A DNA stretch of 64,000 nucleotides from Aliiglaciecola sp041538045 (GTDB lineage: Bacteria; Pseudomonadota; Gammaproteobacteria; Enterobacterales; Alteromonadaceae): positions 620,001-684,000 of the forward strand of contig NZ_JBGOSE010000001.1 in NCBI RefSeq assembly GCF_041538045.1, in the 5' to 3' direction. The notes below the pieces were generated by a model, which saw nothing but the letters and a program-made list of their open reading frames with translations, did not search any database and had not been told where the DNA came from. Made by a program: the position numbers and the translations under genes. Below are positions 1-9,664 of the stretch, one piece after another. Within the stretch, counting starts at the first letter, position 1. Each line of letters starts with the position of its first letter.

Positions 1-1
1 T

Positions 2-1096
2 GAGCAAGTGAAAGGCAAACTGCAACAAGATGCCAAACAACTCATCATGCAAAAGGTCATTCCTGAATACCAAAAGTTTTACGACTTTTTTACCCAACAA
101 TACATGCCTAATTGTCGCAAAACCGCAGGTATTAGCAGTGTTGATAAAGGGGCTGAATATTATAAATATCTGATTGAGTATTACACTACAACCAATATGG
201 CCGCAGAGGAAATTCACCAAATTGGTTTAGATGAAGTGGCTCGTATCAGAGCAGAAATGCAAAGTATTATTGAAGATGTAGGCTTTAAAGGCAGTTTTAG
301 TGAGTTTATCGAATACTTACGAACCGACGATAAGTTTTATACGGATAGCCCTCGAGATATGTTAGAAAAAGCCAGTTACATCACTCGTATGATGGCAGGC
401 CAATTACCTAAGTGGTTTAGCGTTTTACCACGCACCACATTTGATATTAAATCCAGTCCTAACGGTGGCGCTTATTACGTGGGATCTGATGGCAGTGGTA
501 CTACGCCCGGCACTTACTTTTTAGATACCCAAGACTTAAAAAGCCAACCCCTATACACATTAGAAGCTTTAACATTCCACGAAGCAGAACCTGGTCATCA
601 TTTTCAAAGCTCTATTGCCCAAGAGATAGATATGGCAAACTTTCGGAAAAAACTTTATCACTCTGCTTACGGTGAAGGGTGGGGCTTATACTCAGAGCGT
701 TTAGGCAAGGAGATGGGGTTCTATCAGGATCCCATTAGTGACTTTGGTCGCTTGACGTTCGAGGCGTGGCGCGCATGTCGCTTAGTAGTCGATACCGGTA
801 TCCATGCCAAAGGCTGGACTCGACAGCAAGCTATTGATTATTTGGCGCAAAATACCGCGCTAAGTATGAATGAAGTGATAGGCCAAATAGATCGTTATAT
901 TAGTTGGCCAGCACAAGCTTTGTCTTACAAAATTGGTGAATTAAAAATTATGGAATTACGTCATTTTGCCCAGCAGCAATTAGGTGAGCAATTTGACGTT
1001 CGCAAGTTTCATGATCAAATCCTAAAAAATGGCAGTTTACCCTTGGATTTGCTCGAACAACTAACCAAAGAGTGGATTGAAAAACAGAAAATCTAA
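2..1096 (+). CDS. DUF885 family hydrolase, C-terminal part (cut by window edge)
   Basis: The reading frame is open to the left edge, and family members are usually near 600 residues against about 365 here, so the N-terminal half with any signal peptide lies outside the window. The motif HEAEPGHHFQ, followed further on by GEGWGLYSERLGKEMG, is the typical HExxxGHH-type signature of DUF885 proteins, thought to be zinc-dependent peptidase-like enzymes. Seen: the motif and length. Known: family membership. Inferred: a periplasmic or secreted peptidase. It is followed after 35 bases by a carboxylesterase on the same strand and may share its transcript. The apparent GTG at position 8 is internal, not a start. 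Confidence 0.85.
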   Translation, partial: EQVKGKLQQDAKQLIMQKVIPEYQKFYDFFTQQYMPNCRKTAGISSVDKGAEYYKYLIEYYTTTNMAAEEIHQIGLDEVARIRAEMQSIIEDVGFKGSFSEFIEYLRTDDKFYTDSPRDMLEKASYITRMMAGQLPKWFSVLPRTTFDIKSSPNGGAYYVGSDGSGTTPGTYFLDTQDLKSQPLYTLEALTFHEAEPGHHFQSSIAQEIDMANFRKKLYHSAYGEGWGLYSERLGKEMGFYQDPISDFGRLTFEAWRACRLVVDTGIHAKGWTRQQAIDYLAQNTALSMNEVIGQIDRYISWPAQALSYKIGELKIMELRHFAQQQLGEQFDVRKFHDQILKNGSLPLDLLEQLTKEWIEKQKI

Positions 1097-1131
1097 TGGG
1101 CCCAGCAATTCGCTAGAAATGGAGAGTCACT

Positions 1132-2676
1132 TTGGATATTTTATTTAATAAAACACTGGGTGTAATGAGGTTAGTAGTAGTTTTATCGCTATTGCTGGTG
1201 TCTTTACAAGGACAGGCTTTCGACGAACTGACCACAAAACAGCTATCTCAGGGGACAGTGAAGGGGATACATCAGGGCAATAGTATTCAATTCAAAGGGA
1301 TACCCTATGCCCAACCTCCCATTGGTGAGTTACGTTGGCAACCGCCCGTTTCAGTAAGTCAATTTTCTGGTGAAGTGTCCGCAGATCAATATGGTCCAGT
1401 TTGCCCGCAAAAAAATCAAAAATTAAAGCAAAGTGAAAACTGTTTAACCCTAAACATATTCAGTCCAGATTCAATTGATTTAGAAGCTCAAGGTTTACCC
1501 GTATTGGTTTGGATCCACGGCGGTGGCTTTGTTTTTGGTTCTGGCAATATGACTGCCCATGGACATAAAAATTGGAACGACAATGGGATTATTTTAGTTA
1601 CCTTTAACTATCGATTGGGAGCGTTAGGAATTTTCGCCCCTAGCGCACTGACAACACCCAAAGGAAACAACTTTAGTGTAATGGATATGGTCACTGCACT
1701 TAAATGGTTAAAAGCCAATATAAGTGCCTTTGGTGGTGATCCCAAGCGTATCACCATTGCCGGTGGTTCCGCAGGGGGCATGGCCGTGCAGATGCTAATG
1801 GTTAACCCCGAAAGTAAGGGACTGTTTCAAGGTGCTATTGCACAAAGTGGTTATGGCGCTTGGCCGTTGCCTAGAACGAAGTTAGTTACCGAACTTAAAA
1901 CCAGCCCTAGCGCCGAACATATATCTGATCAGATTGCACGCAAAGCGCTAGGTATAGAAGTGCAAGACCACACGCCTCAAAAGGTGATAAAAAGTCTACT
2001 GTATGAAGCCTCCCCTGCAGCACTTGTGGCGGCCATTGATGGTTTTCTCATTCCCATTATTGATGGCAAAACCTTACCTGAAGAACCAGCCATTATGTTT
2101 GTACAAGGTCGGCAACATTCGGTGCCTTACATCAGTGGCGGGAATAGTTACGAAGGCAGCGTTTACCCTTATTCTGGGGTAGCACCAAAAGCTCTATTTT
2201 CGTTAATGGGAAAACATAAACAACGGATAAAACAGCTATATAAACTCGATGAGGTTTCCACCTCTGCACTAGCTTATCAGCATTTATTTGGTGATTTACG
2301 CTATCTACTAGCCGCTAAGTTGACCACTCAAAGTATGCCTAAAATTGGTCAAGCAGGGTATCGCTACTTTTACAATTACGTCAGTGATAAACAAGCATTT
2401 CCCCATGGTGCTAAGCATGCCTCAGAAACCTATATGTTGTTTCAATCTGATAATGTGCCGGTATTAAATCAAATGCGTCAATATTGGTATAACTTTATTA
2501 AACAGCAAAACCCCAACGGCCCGAACTTGCCAAAATGGCCAAGGTTAACGAATACAGCAGATGACTGGTTAGAGATTGCCGACAAAATATCGGTTAGACC
2601 AGAGGTACGAGCAGACAAATTAGCCATACTAGAAGACTTATTTAATCAGCGTAAAGCTGAGCTTAAGGACCACTAA
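1132..2676 (+). CDS. secreted type-B carboxylesterase
   Basis: Alpha/beta-hydrolase of the carboxylesterase type B family, 514 residues, hydrolysing carboxylic esters. The oxyanion-hole motif HGGGF is at about residues 129-133 and the nucleophile elbow GGSAGG has Ser213. A GGNSYEG stretch and FPHGAKHASE probably carry the acidic and His members of the triad. A TTG start is chosen because GGAGAG sits five bases before it; an ATG twelve codons in is the alternative. Either gives a hydrophobic signal segment ending near LQGQA, so export to the periplasm is inferred. It lies 35 bases after the DUF885 gene. Substrate unknown. Confidence 0.88.
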   Translation: MDILFNKTLGVMRLVVVLSLLLVSLQGQAFDELTTKQLSQGTVKGIHQGNSIQFKGIPYAQPPIGELRWQPPVSVSQFSGEVSADQYGPVCPQKNQKLKQSENCLTLNIFSPDSIDLEAQGLPVLVWIHGGGFVFGSGNMTAHGHKNWNDNGIILVTFNYRLGALGIFAPSALTTPKGNNFSVMDMVTALKWLKANISAFGGDPKRITIAGGSAGGMAVQMLMVNPESKGLFQGAIAQSGYGAWPLPRTKLVTELKTSPSAEHISDQIARKALGIEVQDHTPQKVIKSLLYEASPAALVAAIDGFLIPIIDGKTLPEEPAIMFVQGRQHSVPYISGGNSYEGSVYPYSGVAPKALFSLMGKHKQRIKQLYKLDEVSTSALAYQHLFGDLRYLLAAKLTTQSMPKIGQAGYRYFYNYVSDKQAFPHGAKHASETYMLFQSDNVPVLNQMRQYWYNFIKQQNPNGPNLPKWPRLTNTADDWLEIADKISVRPEVRADKLAILEDLFNQRKAELKDH

Positions 2677-2718
2677 GGGGGTTTACATTCCGTTAACCCG
2701 CAATCTCAAGTGATGTGG

Positions 2719-3249
2719 CTAGTTTACGTATAAATCGTGTTGGTTTATGTACTGGGCCACTTCTTTGGGAACTTGATTGTCGATGTTTTTATGATTAACT
2801 AAATTATCTCGCACGGCGGTTGAGCGGATAGCAACACGTTCAGGCACGACTAATATATCCCAATTATCAGTTACTTCTTGGGATTTATAGAATTTATGCC
2901 AGTTTACTTGGTTATCTGGTCCCATTACGAAGCTTAGCTTTGCATCAGGAAAGTATTCTGCTTGTAAATAGGTAAGTAAATCAAATGTATAAATTGGATT
3001 GGTACCATCGCTAAGTTGATCTTCAACAGGGAATACTTCAATCTTCGGATCATTTAGTTGCTGTGCAAATAAATGCAACATTGATACTCTGTGCTCATAG
3101 GAAAGCATTTTCTTAGAAAAAGCGTGGGCATATGAGGGAATAAGCAATATGCTGTCGAAACTTGGTTGTTGAGAAGATATGTATTCTATTGCGTCTTGAT
3201 GCCCTAAAGTGGGGGGATTAAATGCAGCACCAAAAATCGCTATCTTCAT
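2719..3249 (-). CDS. NadD-like nicotinate/nicotinamide nucleotide adenylyltransferase
   Basis: A 176-residue nucleotidyltransferase of the NMNAT/NadD superfamily, which joins NaMN or NMN to ATP to make the dinucleotide. The N-terminus has the ATP-binding motif GAAFNPPTLGH (the GxFxPxTxGH signature) and the C-terminal part has RSTAVRDNL, matching the ISSTxxR nucleotide-binding motif. It is divergent from nicotinamidase and nicotinate phosphoribosyltransferase, which supply its substrate, so a dedicated salvage role is likely. It is shorter than housekeeping NadD and not in the usual holA/rsfS context, suggesting a second copy. Whether it prefers NaMN or NMN cannot be read from the sequence. 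Confidence 0.82.
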   Translation of the reverse strand: MKIAIFGAAFNPPTLGHQDAIEYISSQQPSFDSILLIPSYAHAFSKKMLSYEHRVSMLHLFAQQLNDPKIEVFPVEDQLSDGTNPIYTFDLLTYLQAEYFPDAKLSFVMGPDNQVNWHKFYKSQEVTDNWDILVVPERVAIRSTAVRDNLVNHKNIDNQVPKEVAQYINQHDLYVN

Positions 3250-3434
3250 ACTTTCAGGTTCCAGTAAAAATAAGTGTTATGACTAATTTGACTCGGGATT
3301 AACGTCTTACTATTGAGCCATAACTTTGACTAAAAGTGTAGTTAAAACCGCGAAAAAATATAAACATAAAAATCAAAATGTTGTAGAAATGTATACTGCG
3401 TAAATACAGCATTAAAATTCTGGGAAAGGTGTTA

Positions 3435-4088
3435 ATGAAATCTAAAATTGCGTCAATTAACGTGGATCCTCAAAAAGGTTTTACGCCTATTTGTCCAGAT
3501 GAATTGCCAGTGAATGAAGGTGACAAAATTGTCCCTGAACTTGTTGCTCAAAATGCACTAGCTGATTTCATTATTGGTTCAAGTGATGCACATTGTGAAC
3601 AAGCTTTGTTCAGAGTCGAAAAAGATGAAGATCAATTTAAACCCCTTGAATATGCCGATACCGATTGTACATTCAAAATGCATTGTCGACCCGGAACCAT
3701 AGGGTTTGAATTACTGGATGGACTCCCTGCTGCCACAGAGTATGACTTTTTTGTGTGGAAAGGCGTGGCACCTGAACTTCATCCTTACGGAGCTTGTTAT
3801 CATGATCTTGCTGAAAAGTTATCTACGGGTGTGATTGAATATTTGGTGTTTAACAATGTTGATACTGTCATTGTTGGCGGGTTAGCTACCGATTTTTGCG
3901 TTGCCACAACGGCCATTCAGTTGCAAAATTCTCGACACTTTAATGTCGCTCTGAACTTGGCAGCGTGTCGGGGAATTAATCCTGATGGAGTAAAGGAACA
4001 GATTGAAATAATGAAAACTAAAGGCATTACTATCTTGGAAAACAGTCATGAGGTCAAAACATGGCTAGCTAATCGGAGTGCAGGTTAG
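3435..4088 (+). CDS. pncA: nicotinamidase (isochorismatase family)
   Basis: Hydrolyses nicotinamide to nicotinate and ammonia in the cytoplasm, the entry step of nicotinamide salvage. The catalytic triad can be placed as Asp11 (NVDPQKGF), Lys109 (FFVWKG) and Cys155 (GGLATDFCVATTA); Asp51 and His53 (SSDAHCE) with His83 are the likely metal ligands. The ATG at 3435 is chosen because GGGAAAGG lies five bases upstream; a GTG two codons earlier would overlap that site. The stop codon shares its last base with the GTG start of the next gene (TAGTG), so the two are translationally coupled. Confidence 0.92.
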   Translation: MKSKIASINVDPQKGFTPICPDELPVNEGDKIVPELVAQNALADFIIGSSDAHCEQALFRVEKDEDQFKPLEYADTDCTFKMHCRPGTIGFELLDGLPAATEYDFFVWKGVAPELHPYGACYHDLAEKLSTGVIEYLVFNNVDTVIVGGLATDFCVATTAIQLQNSRHFNVALNLAACRGINPDGVKEQIEIMKTKGITILENSHEVKTWLANRSAG

Positions 4089-5317
4089 TGAACTTTCCCA
4101 AGGCTTCTGTTAAACGCAATTCTATTTTTCGCAAAAATCTCAATTTTTCTACCCTAGATAACGATTATTATAAAATGAATATGTGGCAGTGCTTCATGCA
4201 CCAATACCCATATATTGAGGAAGCAGAATACCGTTTTTTCATGCGTAGTGATGTGGATTTGCGGCCCTATCAGGCAGAGATTCAACAAGAGTTACAAAAG
4301 CTCGACGGTTTGAAGTTTACTGATGATCAAATTCGTTGGTTAGAGAAAACACCTTGGTACACCAAAGATTTCATTGAGTGGGCAAGAATGTGGTCGTTTC
4401 AAAGTCGATTCTTGTTCGTCTCTGAAGAAAACGGTCAATTAGCTATTAGTGCTCGTGGTCCGTTAATGCACATTCATAATTTTGAAATGCCGGTTTTATC
4501 CACGGTAGCCGAAGTATATAACCGCCGAAATTATCCGAACAAATCTTATCAAGATGTGCGTAAACCTTTATTCAACAAAATTGATTGGTTAAAGGCACAG
4601 CATCAAAAGCACGACCTTACAGGCTTAACCTTAGCGGATTTTGGAACTCGACGTAGATTTAGCTATGAAACCCAATTGACCGTGGTTGATATGCTTAACA
4701 AGCAACTTCCAGAGTTTTTTCTGGGGACATCTAATATGCATATTGCCAAAGAGTTGGGTGTCAATCCTATTGGTACTATGGCCCATGAAATCTTTATGTT
4801 ATCCCAGCAAGTTGGGGTTCAATTAGCCCATTCTCAAAAACATACTTTAGAGTGTTGGGTGAAGGAGTTTCGTGGACAATTAGGTTATGCGCTTACTGAT
4901 ATTATTGGTATGGACGCCTTTGTGCGAGACTTTGATTTATACTTCGCTAAATTGTTTGAGGGTTTACGGCAAGACTCGGGTTGCCCCTTTGAGTTCGGTG
5001 AAAAAGCCATAAAAATGTACACAGATTTAAAGCTCGATGCGACAACTAAAACAGTGATTTTTAGTGATGCTCTGAATTTTGAAAAAATGGTAGAGCTATT
5101 TCTGCACTTTCGAGGTCGGATCCGCACCTCTTTCGGTATAGGCACTTTTTTATCAAACGATGTTGAAGGGGTTGAACCGTTAAATATGGTTATGAAGTTA
5201 GTTAAAGTAAACGGAAAGCCCGTAGCCAAAATATCTGACACTGTAGGTAAAAACCTATGTGATGATGAAAATTTTGTGCGTTATTTAAAGGACGTTTATA
5301 ACGTAACTTGGGCTTAA
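4088..5317 (+). CDS. pncB: nicotinate phosphoribosyltransferase
   Basis: ATP-dependent enzyme that joins nicotinate and PRPP to give nicotinate mononucleotide, the second salvage step. The 409 residues match the bacterial PncB length. Visible motifs are LDNDYYKM near the N-terminus, FGTRRRFSYETQ, GTSNMHIAKELG with the GTMAHE histidine region, and the phosphate-binding FSDALNFEKM and FLSNDVEG near the C-terminus. It starts with GTG overlapping the pncA stop by one base and is followed by a strong hairpin terminator. The product would be used by the divergent NadD-like enzyme. Confidence 0.93.
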   Translation: MNFPKASVKRNSIFRKNLNFSTLDNDYYKMNMWQCFMHQYPYIEEAEYRFFMRSDVDLRPYQAEIQQELQKLDGLKFTDDQIRWLEKTPWYTKDFIEWARMWSFQSRFLFVSEENGQLAISARGPLMHIHNFEMPVLSTVAEVYNRRNYPNKSYQDVRKPLFNKIDWLKAQHQKHDLTGLTLADFGTRRRFSYETQLTVVDMLNKQLPEFFLGTSNMHIAKELGVNPIGTMAHEIFMLSQQVGVQLAHSQKHTLECWVKEFRGQLGYALTDIIGMDAFVRDFDLYFAKLFEGLRQDSGCPFEFGEKAIKMYTDLKLDATTKTVIFSDALNFEKMVELFLHFRGRIRTSFGIGTFLSNDVEGVEPLNMVMKLVKVNGKPVAKISDTVGKNLCDDENFVRYLKDVYNVTWA

Positions 5318-5333
5318 TAAGCTAGTTTTGAAT

Positions 5334-5368
5334 AAGCCTGAATGAACGCCATTCAGGCTTTTTTTTTG
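5334..5368 (+). terminator. intrinsic terminator after pncA-pncB
   Basis: A ten-base perfect stem (AAGCCTGAAT with ATTCAGGCTT, loop GAACGCC) is followed by eight further T residues. It ends the pncAB transcript; the M20 peptidase gene converges from the other side. Confidence 0.9.
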
Positions 5369-5408
5369 GTTAACCATAGGAGTTAAGAGTATTAATTACT
5401 ATTGCTAA

Positions 5409-6725
5409 CTATTGTTGTTGGCTTGGGTAATTCTGACTTATGCGGTAAATCAATAGCGCTGCTTTATGCATATTCTTAGCAAAGCTATCCATATCCGCAA
5501 TCTCGTTTTTAGTATGACCTCCGCTGCCCATTAAACCTAAACCATCAAGGGCCATATCCACGTGCTCAGCGGCAAAGGAAATATCTGCTGCTCCCGCATT
5601 ACGTGGGTTAACCGCTTCTACCTTACCGTAACCAAGGGAGTCACTGATATCACTATACCATTGCAGTAACTGGTAGTTTTGTTCCGTTGGTGCCATGGGC
5701 GGATATCCTTCGCCAATCGTTAGGGTGGCACTGGTATGCAGCAAATTTTGTTTAACAATATTGTGCATAGTGGTTTTGGCTGTCGTTAACTCGTCTTGAG
5801 TTAAGGCTCGTATTCCGCCTTTCACTAACAGCTTTTGCGCAACTACGTTATTTTTACCAAATGCACTGCCACTGGCTGACTTATCATCGAAGGTTACTTC
5901 AGTCCCTCCTAAAATTACACCTGGATTGAAAGTTAAATCGCCCAGGTTAGCTAGTTTTTGGCGGAAGGTATCTAAGATACGAGCGGCTTCAAATACTGCG
6001 CCATAGCCTACTTTTTCACTAAAAATTTGCGAAGAATGGGCTGGCCGACCGCTGACTTCTAATTGCCAATCAACAGAGCCTCTGCGCGCCACTACTGCGG
6101 TTTTAATACTGCCATCACCATCTTCAAACCCAAGGGCAATATCTGCCCATCTTGCAGCATCTATTATAGCGGCTTTTGATGCTGACAAAGGTTTGCCACT
6201 GCGTTCCTCGTCGCCGGTCATCACAATCTGAATGCTCACTTCATCCAGCAGCCCTAGGGTTTTTAACGCTCGCATCACCTCAATAATGATAACGTCGCCG
6301 CCTTTCATGTCGGTAACGCCCGGGCCTGCGGCTTTGTTATTTGCTAAACTTTGATAGCTTTGAAAACTGTCAGTTTTCGCAAACACAGTATCAAGGTGTC
6401 CGATCATCAAAATTTTGGGGCCTTTGCTCCCGTAGCTAGCAACTAAGTGTCCAGCTCGTCCAAACTCAGCACCATCTTGCCATTGTACATCGAATCCTAG
6501 GGGCTCTAATTCATCTTTAAATAACATACCAACTTGTTTGACTCCACTAAAGTTCATGGTGCCACTATTGATATTAACGGACTCTATCAACAGTGCTTTG
6601 GCTTCAGGTAATTGCTGATTCAAAGTATCAACAATCTTAGCTTCGATACGCGGACTAACCTGAGCGGCGTTTACAAGCACAGAAAATAGAGTGAGAGAAA
6701 AGAATAAAAAGCGTCGAAATAGCAT
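5409..6725 (-). CDS. exported M20 family metallopeptidase (carboxypeptidase G2-like)
   Basis: A 438-residue di-zinc aminoacylase/carboxypeptidase of the M20A type, cleaving C-terminal amino acids, often glutamate, from short peptides or conjugates. A signal peptide ends at about residue 20 (FSVLVNAAQ), so it acts in the periplasm. The metal-binding series is complete: GHLDTVF (His, Asp), GVTDMKGG (bridging Asp), TGDEERSG (catalytic Glu and ligand Glu), FEDGDG and GSGGHTKNE (His). The region between is the lid domain used for dimerisation. It stands alone, convergent with pncB. Substrate not predictable. Confidence 0.88.
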   Translation of the reverse strand: MLFRRFLFFSLTLFSVLVNAAQVSPRIEAKIVDTLNQQLPEAKALLIESVNINSGTMNFSGVKQVGMLFKDELEPLGFDVQWQDGAEFGRAGHLVASYGSKGPKILMIGHLDTVFAKTDSFQSYQSLANNKAAGPGVTDMKGGDVIIIEVMRALKTLGLLDEVSIQIVMTGDEERSGKPLSASKAAIIDAARWADIALGFEDGDGSIKTAVVARRGSVDWQLEVSGRPAHSSQIFSEKVGYGAVFEAARILDTFRQKLANLGDLTFNPGVILGGTEVTFDDKSASGSAFGKNNVVAQKLLVKGGIRALTQDELTTAKTTMHNIVKQNLLHTSATLTIGEGYPPMAPTEQNYQLLQWYSDISDSLGYGKVEAVNPRNAGAADISFAAEHVDMALDGLGLMGSGGHTKNEIADMDSFAKNMHKAALLIYRISQNYPSQQQ

Positions 6726-6970
6726 AATAATCCACGGATAAGTAATTTGCTAAACAGCTTAAAATTAGCGTCTTATAAAGTCTAGTTATATGAAAAATGT
6801 TTAAAACTGAAGATTTTAAGCAATTGATTAAGTATCAAACTATAAATACAGCCCATATTCCTGTAAATTACGCGCACTTTTTGTCATCATTCTTAATCAA
6901 TCTGACGCTGTCTAGACTATACTTGCGCAAAAATCAGAGTAGATTGAACATATATTCAACGAGGAAATTT

Positions 6971-8437
6971 ATGAAAGCACTTTCTGACATAGCCGTAGTT
7001 GGCTTAGCCGTAATGGGCGAAAACCTAATTTTAAATATGGCTAGTAAAGGGTTTACGGTTACGGCCTATAACCGCTCTTATAGCAAAGTGGAAAATTTTC
7101 TAGGAACGCGAGCAAAAGACAAAACCATTCGTGGAGCAGATTCTATAGAATCTCTTGTTGCCTCATTAAGTTCACCACGCAAGATTATGTTAATGGTTAA
7201 GTCGGGCCAACCAGTAGATGACTTTATCGAACAATTGATCCCCCATTTAGATAAAGGTGACATTATCATTGATGGCGGCAATAGTCAGTTTGAAGATTCT
7301 AACCGTCGTACCGCCATGTTAACCGAAAAAGGGTTGTTATACGTGGGGACGGGTGTGTCTGGTGGCGAAGAAGGCGCATTGCTTGGCCCATCAATTATGC
7401 CGGGCGGAAACTCACAAGCATGGCCACACGTTAAACCTATTTTCCAAGCTATTTCGGCTAAAGTAAAAGATGAAAACGGTGAGCTATCGATCCCATGTTG
7501 TGATTGGGTAGGAGAAGGCGGAGCAGGACATTTCGTGAAAATGGTCCATAACGGCATTGAATATGGCGATATGCAAATTATTTGCGAAGGCTTCATTCTA
7601 ATGCAAGATTTATTAGGCATGAGCACCGATGAAATGCAGGCTGTTTTTAAACAGTGGAATGAAACTGAATTATCGAGCTATCTGACTGAAATTACCGCCG
7701 ATATTCTAGGTTATAAAGAGAACGGCGAAGCGCTAGTCAATAGTATTTTGGATACTGCAGGACAAAAAGGTACTGGCAAGTGGACAGGCATCACGGCGTT
7801 GCATTTAGGTGTGCCTCTAACGTTGATCGGTGAAGCTGTGTTTGCTCGATGTCTTTCGGCGATAAAAGATCAGCGTGTGCAAGCTGCGAAAACTATCTCA
7901 GGTCCTAAGGCCGAATTTACTGGGGATAAAGAAGCTTTCCTTGAAAGCTTACGTCAGGCGTTACTGGCTTCTAAAATCGTCTCATATGCCCAAGGTTTTG
8001 CTGTTTTGCAAGAAGCTGCTAAAGAATATAAATGGGACCTCGATTATGGCAGCATCGCTATGATGTGGCGCGAAGGCTGTATTATTCGTTCGGTATTCTT
8101 GGATAACATCAAAGCCGCTTACGACAACAACCTTGGCTTAGATAATTTATTGTTAGATGACTACTTTAACCAAGTGGTAGCTAACGCTCAGCAAGGTTGG
8201 CGTGAAGTAGTCGCTACCGCAGCTATGCAAGGTGTTGCGATTCCTTGTTTATCATCCGCATTAAGTTATTTTGATGGATACCGCACGGAAAACCTTCCAG
8301 CGAATTTATTGCAAGCTCAACGGGACTATTTTGGTGCTCACACTTATGAGCGTAAAGATAAACCGCGTGGTGAATTCTTCCATACTAATTGGACAGGCAG
8401 AGGCGGAGATACTGCTTCAACCACCTACGATGTGTAA
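6971..8437 (+). CDS. gnd: 6-phosphogluconate dehydrogenase, decarboxylating
   Basis: Oxidative pentose-phosphate enzyme converting 6-phosphogluconate to ribulose 5-phosphate, CO2 and NADPH. The N-terminus has the Rossmann motif GLAVMGENLILNM and the NADP-selective YNRSYSKVE. The substrate region GGEEGALLGPSIMPGG and the catalytic KMVHNGIEYGDMQ follow. The frame is open upstream to 6797, but the ATG at 6971 is chosen because GAGGAA lies just before it and residue one then aligns with the family, giving 488 residues. The upstream extension is AT-rich and has no family likeness. It stands as a single gene ending in a bidirectional terminator. Confidence 0.95.
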   Translation: MKALSDIAVVGLAVMGENLILNMASKGFTVTAYNRSYSKVENFLGTRAKDKTIRGADSIESLVASLSSPRKIMLMVKSGQPVDDFIEQLIPHLDKGDIIIDGGNSQFEDSNRRTAMLTEKGLLYVGTGVSGGEEGALLGPSIMPGGNSQAWPHVKPIFQAISAKVKDENGELSIPCCDWVGEGGAGHFVKMVHNGIEYGDMQIICEGFILMQDLLGMSTDEMQAVFKQWNETELSSYLTEITADILGYKENGEALVNSILDTAGQKGTGKWTGITALHLGVPLTLIGEAVFARCLSAIKDQRVQAAKTISGPKAEFTGDKEAFLESLRQALLASKIVSYAQGFAVLQEAAKEYKWDLDYGSIAMMWREGCIIRSVFLDNIKAAYDNNLGLDNLLLDDYFNQVVANAQQGWREVVATAAMQGVAIPCLSSALSYFDGYRTENLPANLLQAQRDYFGAHTYERKDKPRGEFFHTNWTGRGGDTASTTYDV

Positions 8438-8451
8438 ATAATTTAAGCGTT

Positions 8452-8478
8452 AAAAAAGCTGCATTTGCAGCTTTTTTT
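8452..8478 (+). terminator. bidirectional intrinsic terminator
   Basis: An eleven-base stem (AAAAAAGCTGC with GCAGCTTTTTT, loop ATTT) has T residues on its 3' side in both directions. It sits between the convergent gnd and SGNH hydrolase genes and can end both transcripts. Confidence 0.88.
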
Positions 8479-8499
8479 ATGTCCGCAATTTAACCTAGG

Positions 8500-9516
8500 T
8501 TACCAGTTTAAAATATCGGTAAACAGCGGCGAAAAATGCGTTGCTATTGCCAAGTGCTGGTCAATTGTGGGGTGGGGATCGAACTCATCCCCCTCACAAT
8601 TTATGCAAGGTACATGATGAAGTTGTGGGTGATTGACTTGTTTGACTATGCTGTGCAAACATTGGATCAAACAGTGTTTTTTAAGCTTATTTTCCATGCT
8701 ATTGCTGAGCATGGGTCCTTCTGAAATCATAATTTGAGTATCAGGATATAGGGCTAATAAATGCTCAATCCAATCAGCGTAGTGCTGGTTGAATAAATCG
8801 ATATTAGGAATGTCATTATAGAAGTCATTTGTTCCCAAACAAATAAAAATGCCATCTGGTATATAGGCGTCAGTGGGCCATCTATGGTTATAAGGTGTTT
8901 CTGGAATTGTCAGAGGAAAAATCTGGGGCAACTGTGGTAAACGTACTGACGTATCTGAACCTTGTAGTAGTCCTCGTCCCCCGTAAGCGATTAAGTGTAC
9001 TTGGGCGTTTAACATTCTGCCTAAGAGCATGCCAAAGGATTGTCTAGCATTGGATAAATGAGGGCCTTTGCGGGTATTACTGGTTGGTGCCGGCCTTTCC
9101 ATTAAAGCACCTGAGATGATTGAATCGCCAACAAAAAGTAATTTTTTGGAAGGCAGTGAAGGTGTCTCTAACAAGTCGCCACTTTCTAAAATGAGTGATT
9201 TGAGACTAATGATGCCATGCCAAGATTCTCCGCGATTAATTAGTTCTATCTTGTTGAGTTTTGCTTGTTTAGCTTTGATTAGATAAAAAGGTTTAGGTGT
9301 CTTGGAAACCACTAAAATCTTGGCTAGTTTGTTATTTACAACAACGTCTATTCGGCCTTTGCCGTGTTGGCTGTAAGCAACCAACTGAACCCTTTCTGCT
9401 AAAGCATTAAAGTGCACACTGACCCCAGGATAACTGAGCTCAAGGCTGTTATTTGTGCTTAAGGTTCTGCCCATAATAGCAAACCGTGGATCATCAAAAT
9501 AAACTTCTTTTTTCAT
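8500..9516 (-). CDS. SGNH/GDSL esterase, CE2-like two-domain form
   Basis: A 338-residue protein with an N-terminal beta-rich domain (about residues 1-125) and a C-terminal SGNH hydrolase. The SGNH blocks are visible: VGDSIISG with the nucleophile Ser, the AYGGRGLLQ glycine block, GTNDFYND, and DPHPTIDQH with the catalytic Asp and His. This layout matches carbohydrate esterase family 2, which removes acetyl groups from plant or algal polysaccharides. No signal peptide is seen, so the enzyme is either cytoplasmic, acting on imported oligosaccharides, or exported by another route. A seven-base hairpin lies just upstream of the ribosome-binding region (9520-9540). Confidence 0.82.
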   Translation of the reverse strand: MKKEVYFDDPRFAIMGRTLSTNNSLELSYPGVSVHFNALAERVQLVAYSQHGKGRIDVVVNNKLAKILVVSKTPKPFYLIKAKQAKLNKIELINRGESWHGIISLKSLILESGDLLETPSLPSKKLLFVGDSIISGALMERPAPTSNTRKGPHLSNARQSFGMLLGRMLNAQVHLIAYGGRGLLQGSDTSVRLPQLPQIFPLTIPETPYNHRWPTDAYIPDGIFICLGTNDFYNDIPNIDLFNQHYADWIEHLLALYPDTQIMISEGPMLSNSMENKLKKHCLIQCLHSIVKQVNHPQLHHVPCINCEGDEFDPHPTIDQHLAIATHFSPLFTDILNW

Positions 9517-9664
9517 TTCTAACCAAAACTCAGTTGGTTATGCGATATATGACAGGAATTATACGGTAGATGGTATGTTGAATTACATAGCAAAGCGTAA
9601 ACTAATAGTGAACTTGTTTTCTTGGATTGCTTAAGGTTGATTAAATAACTGTTCACTTTGTGGA

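Noticed and set aside
4885..5241. 118-residue frame opposite pncB
   Set aside because: It lies wholly within a well-supported gene on the other strand and has no recognisable motif.
6797..6970. 58-residue N-terminal extension of the gnd frame
   Set aside because: The ATG at 6971 has a proper ribosome site and gives the family N-terminus; the extension is AT-rich and shows no family likeness.
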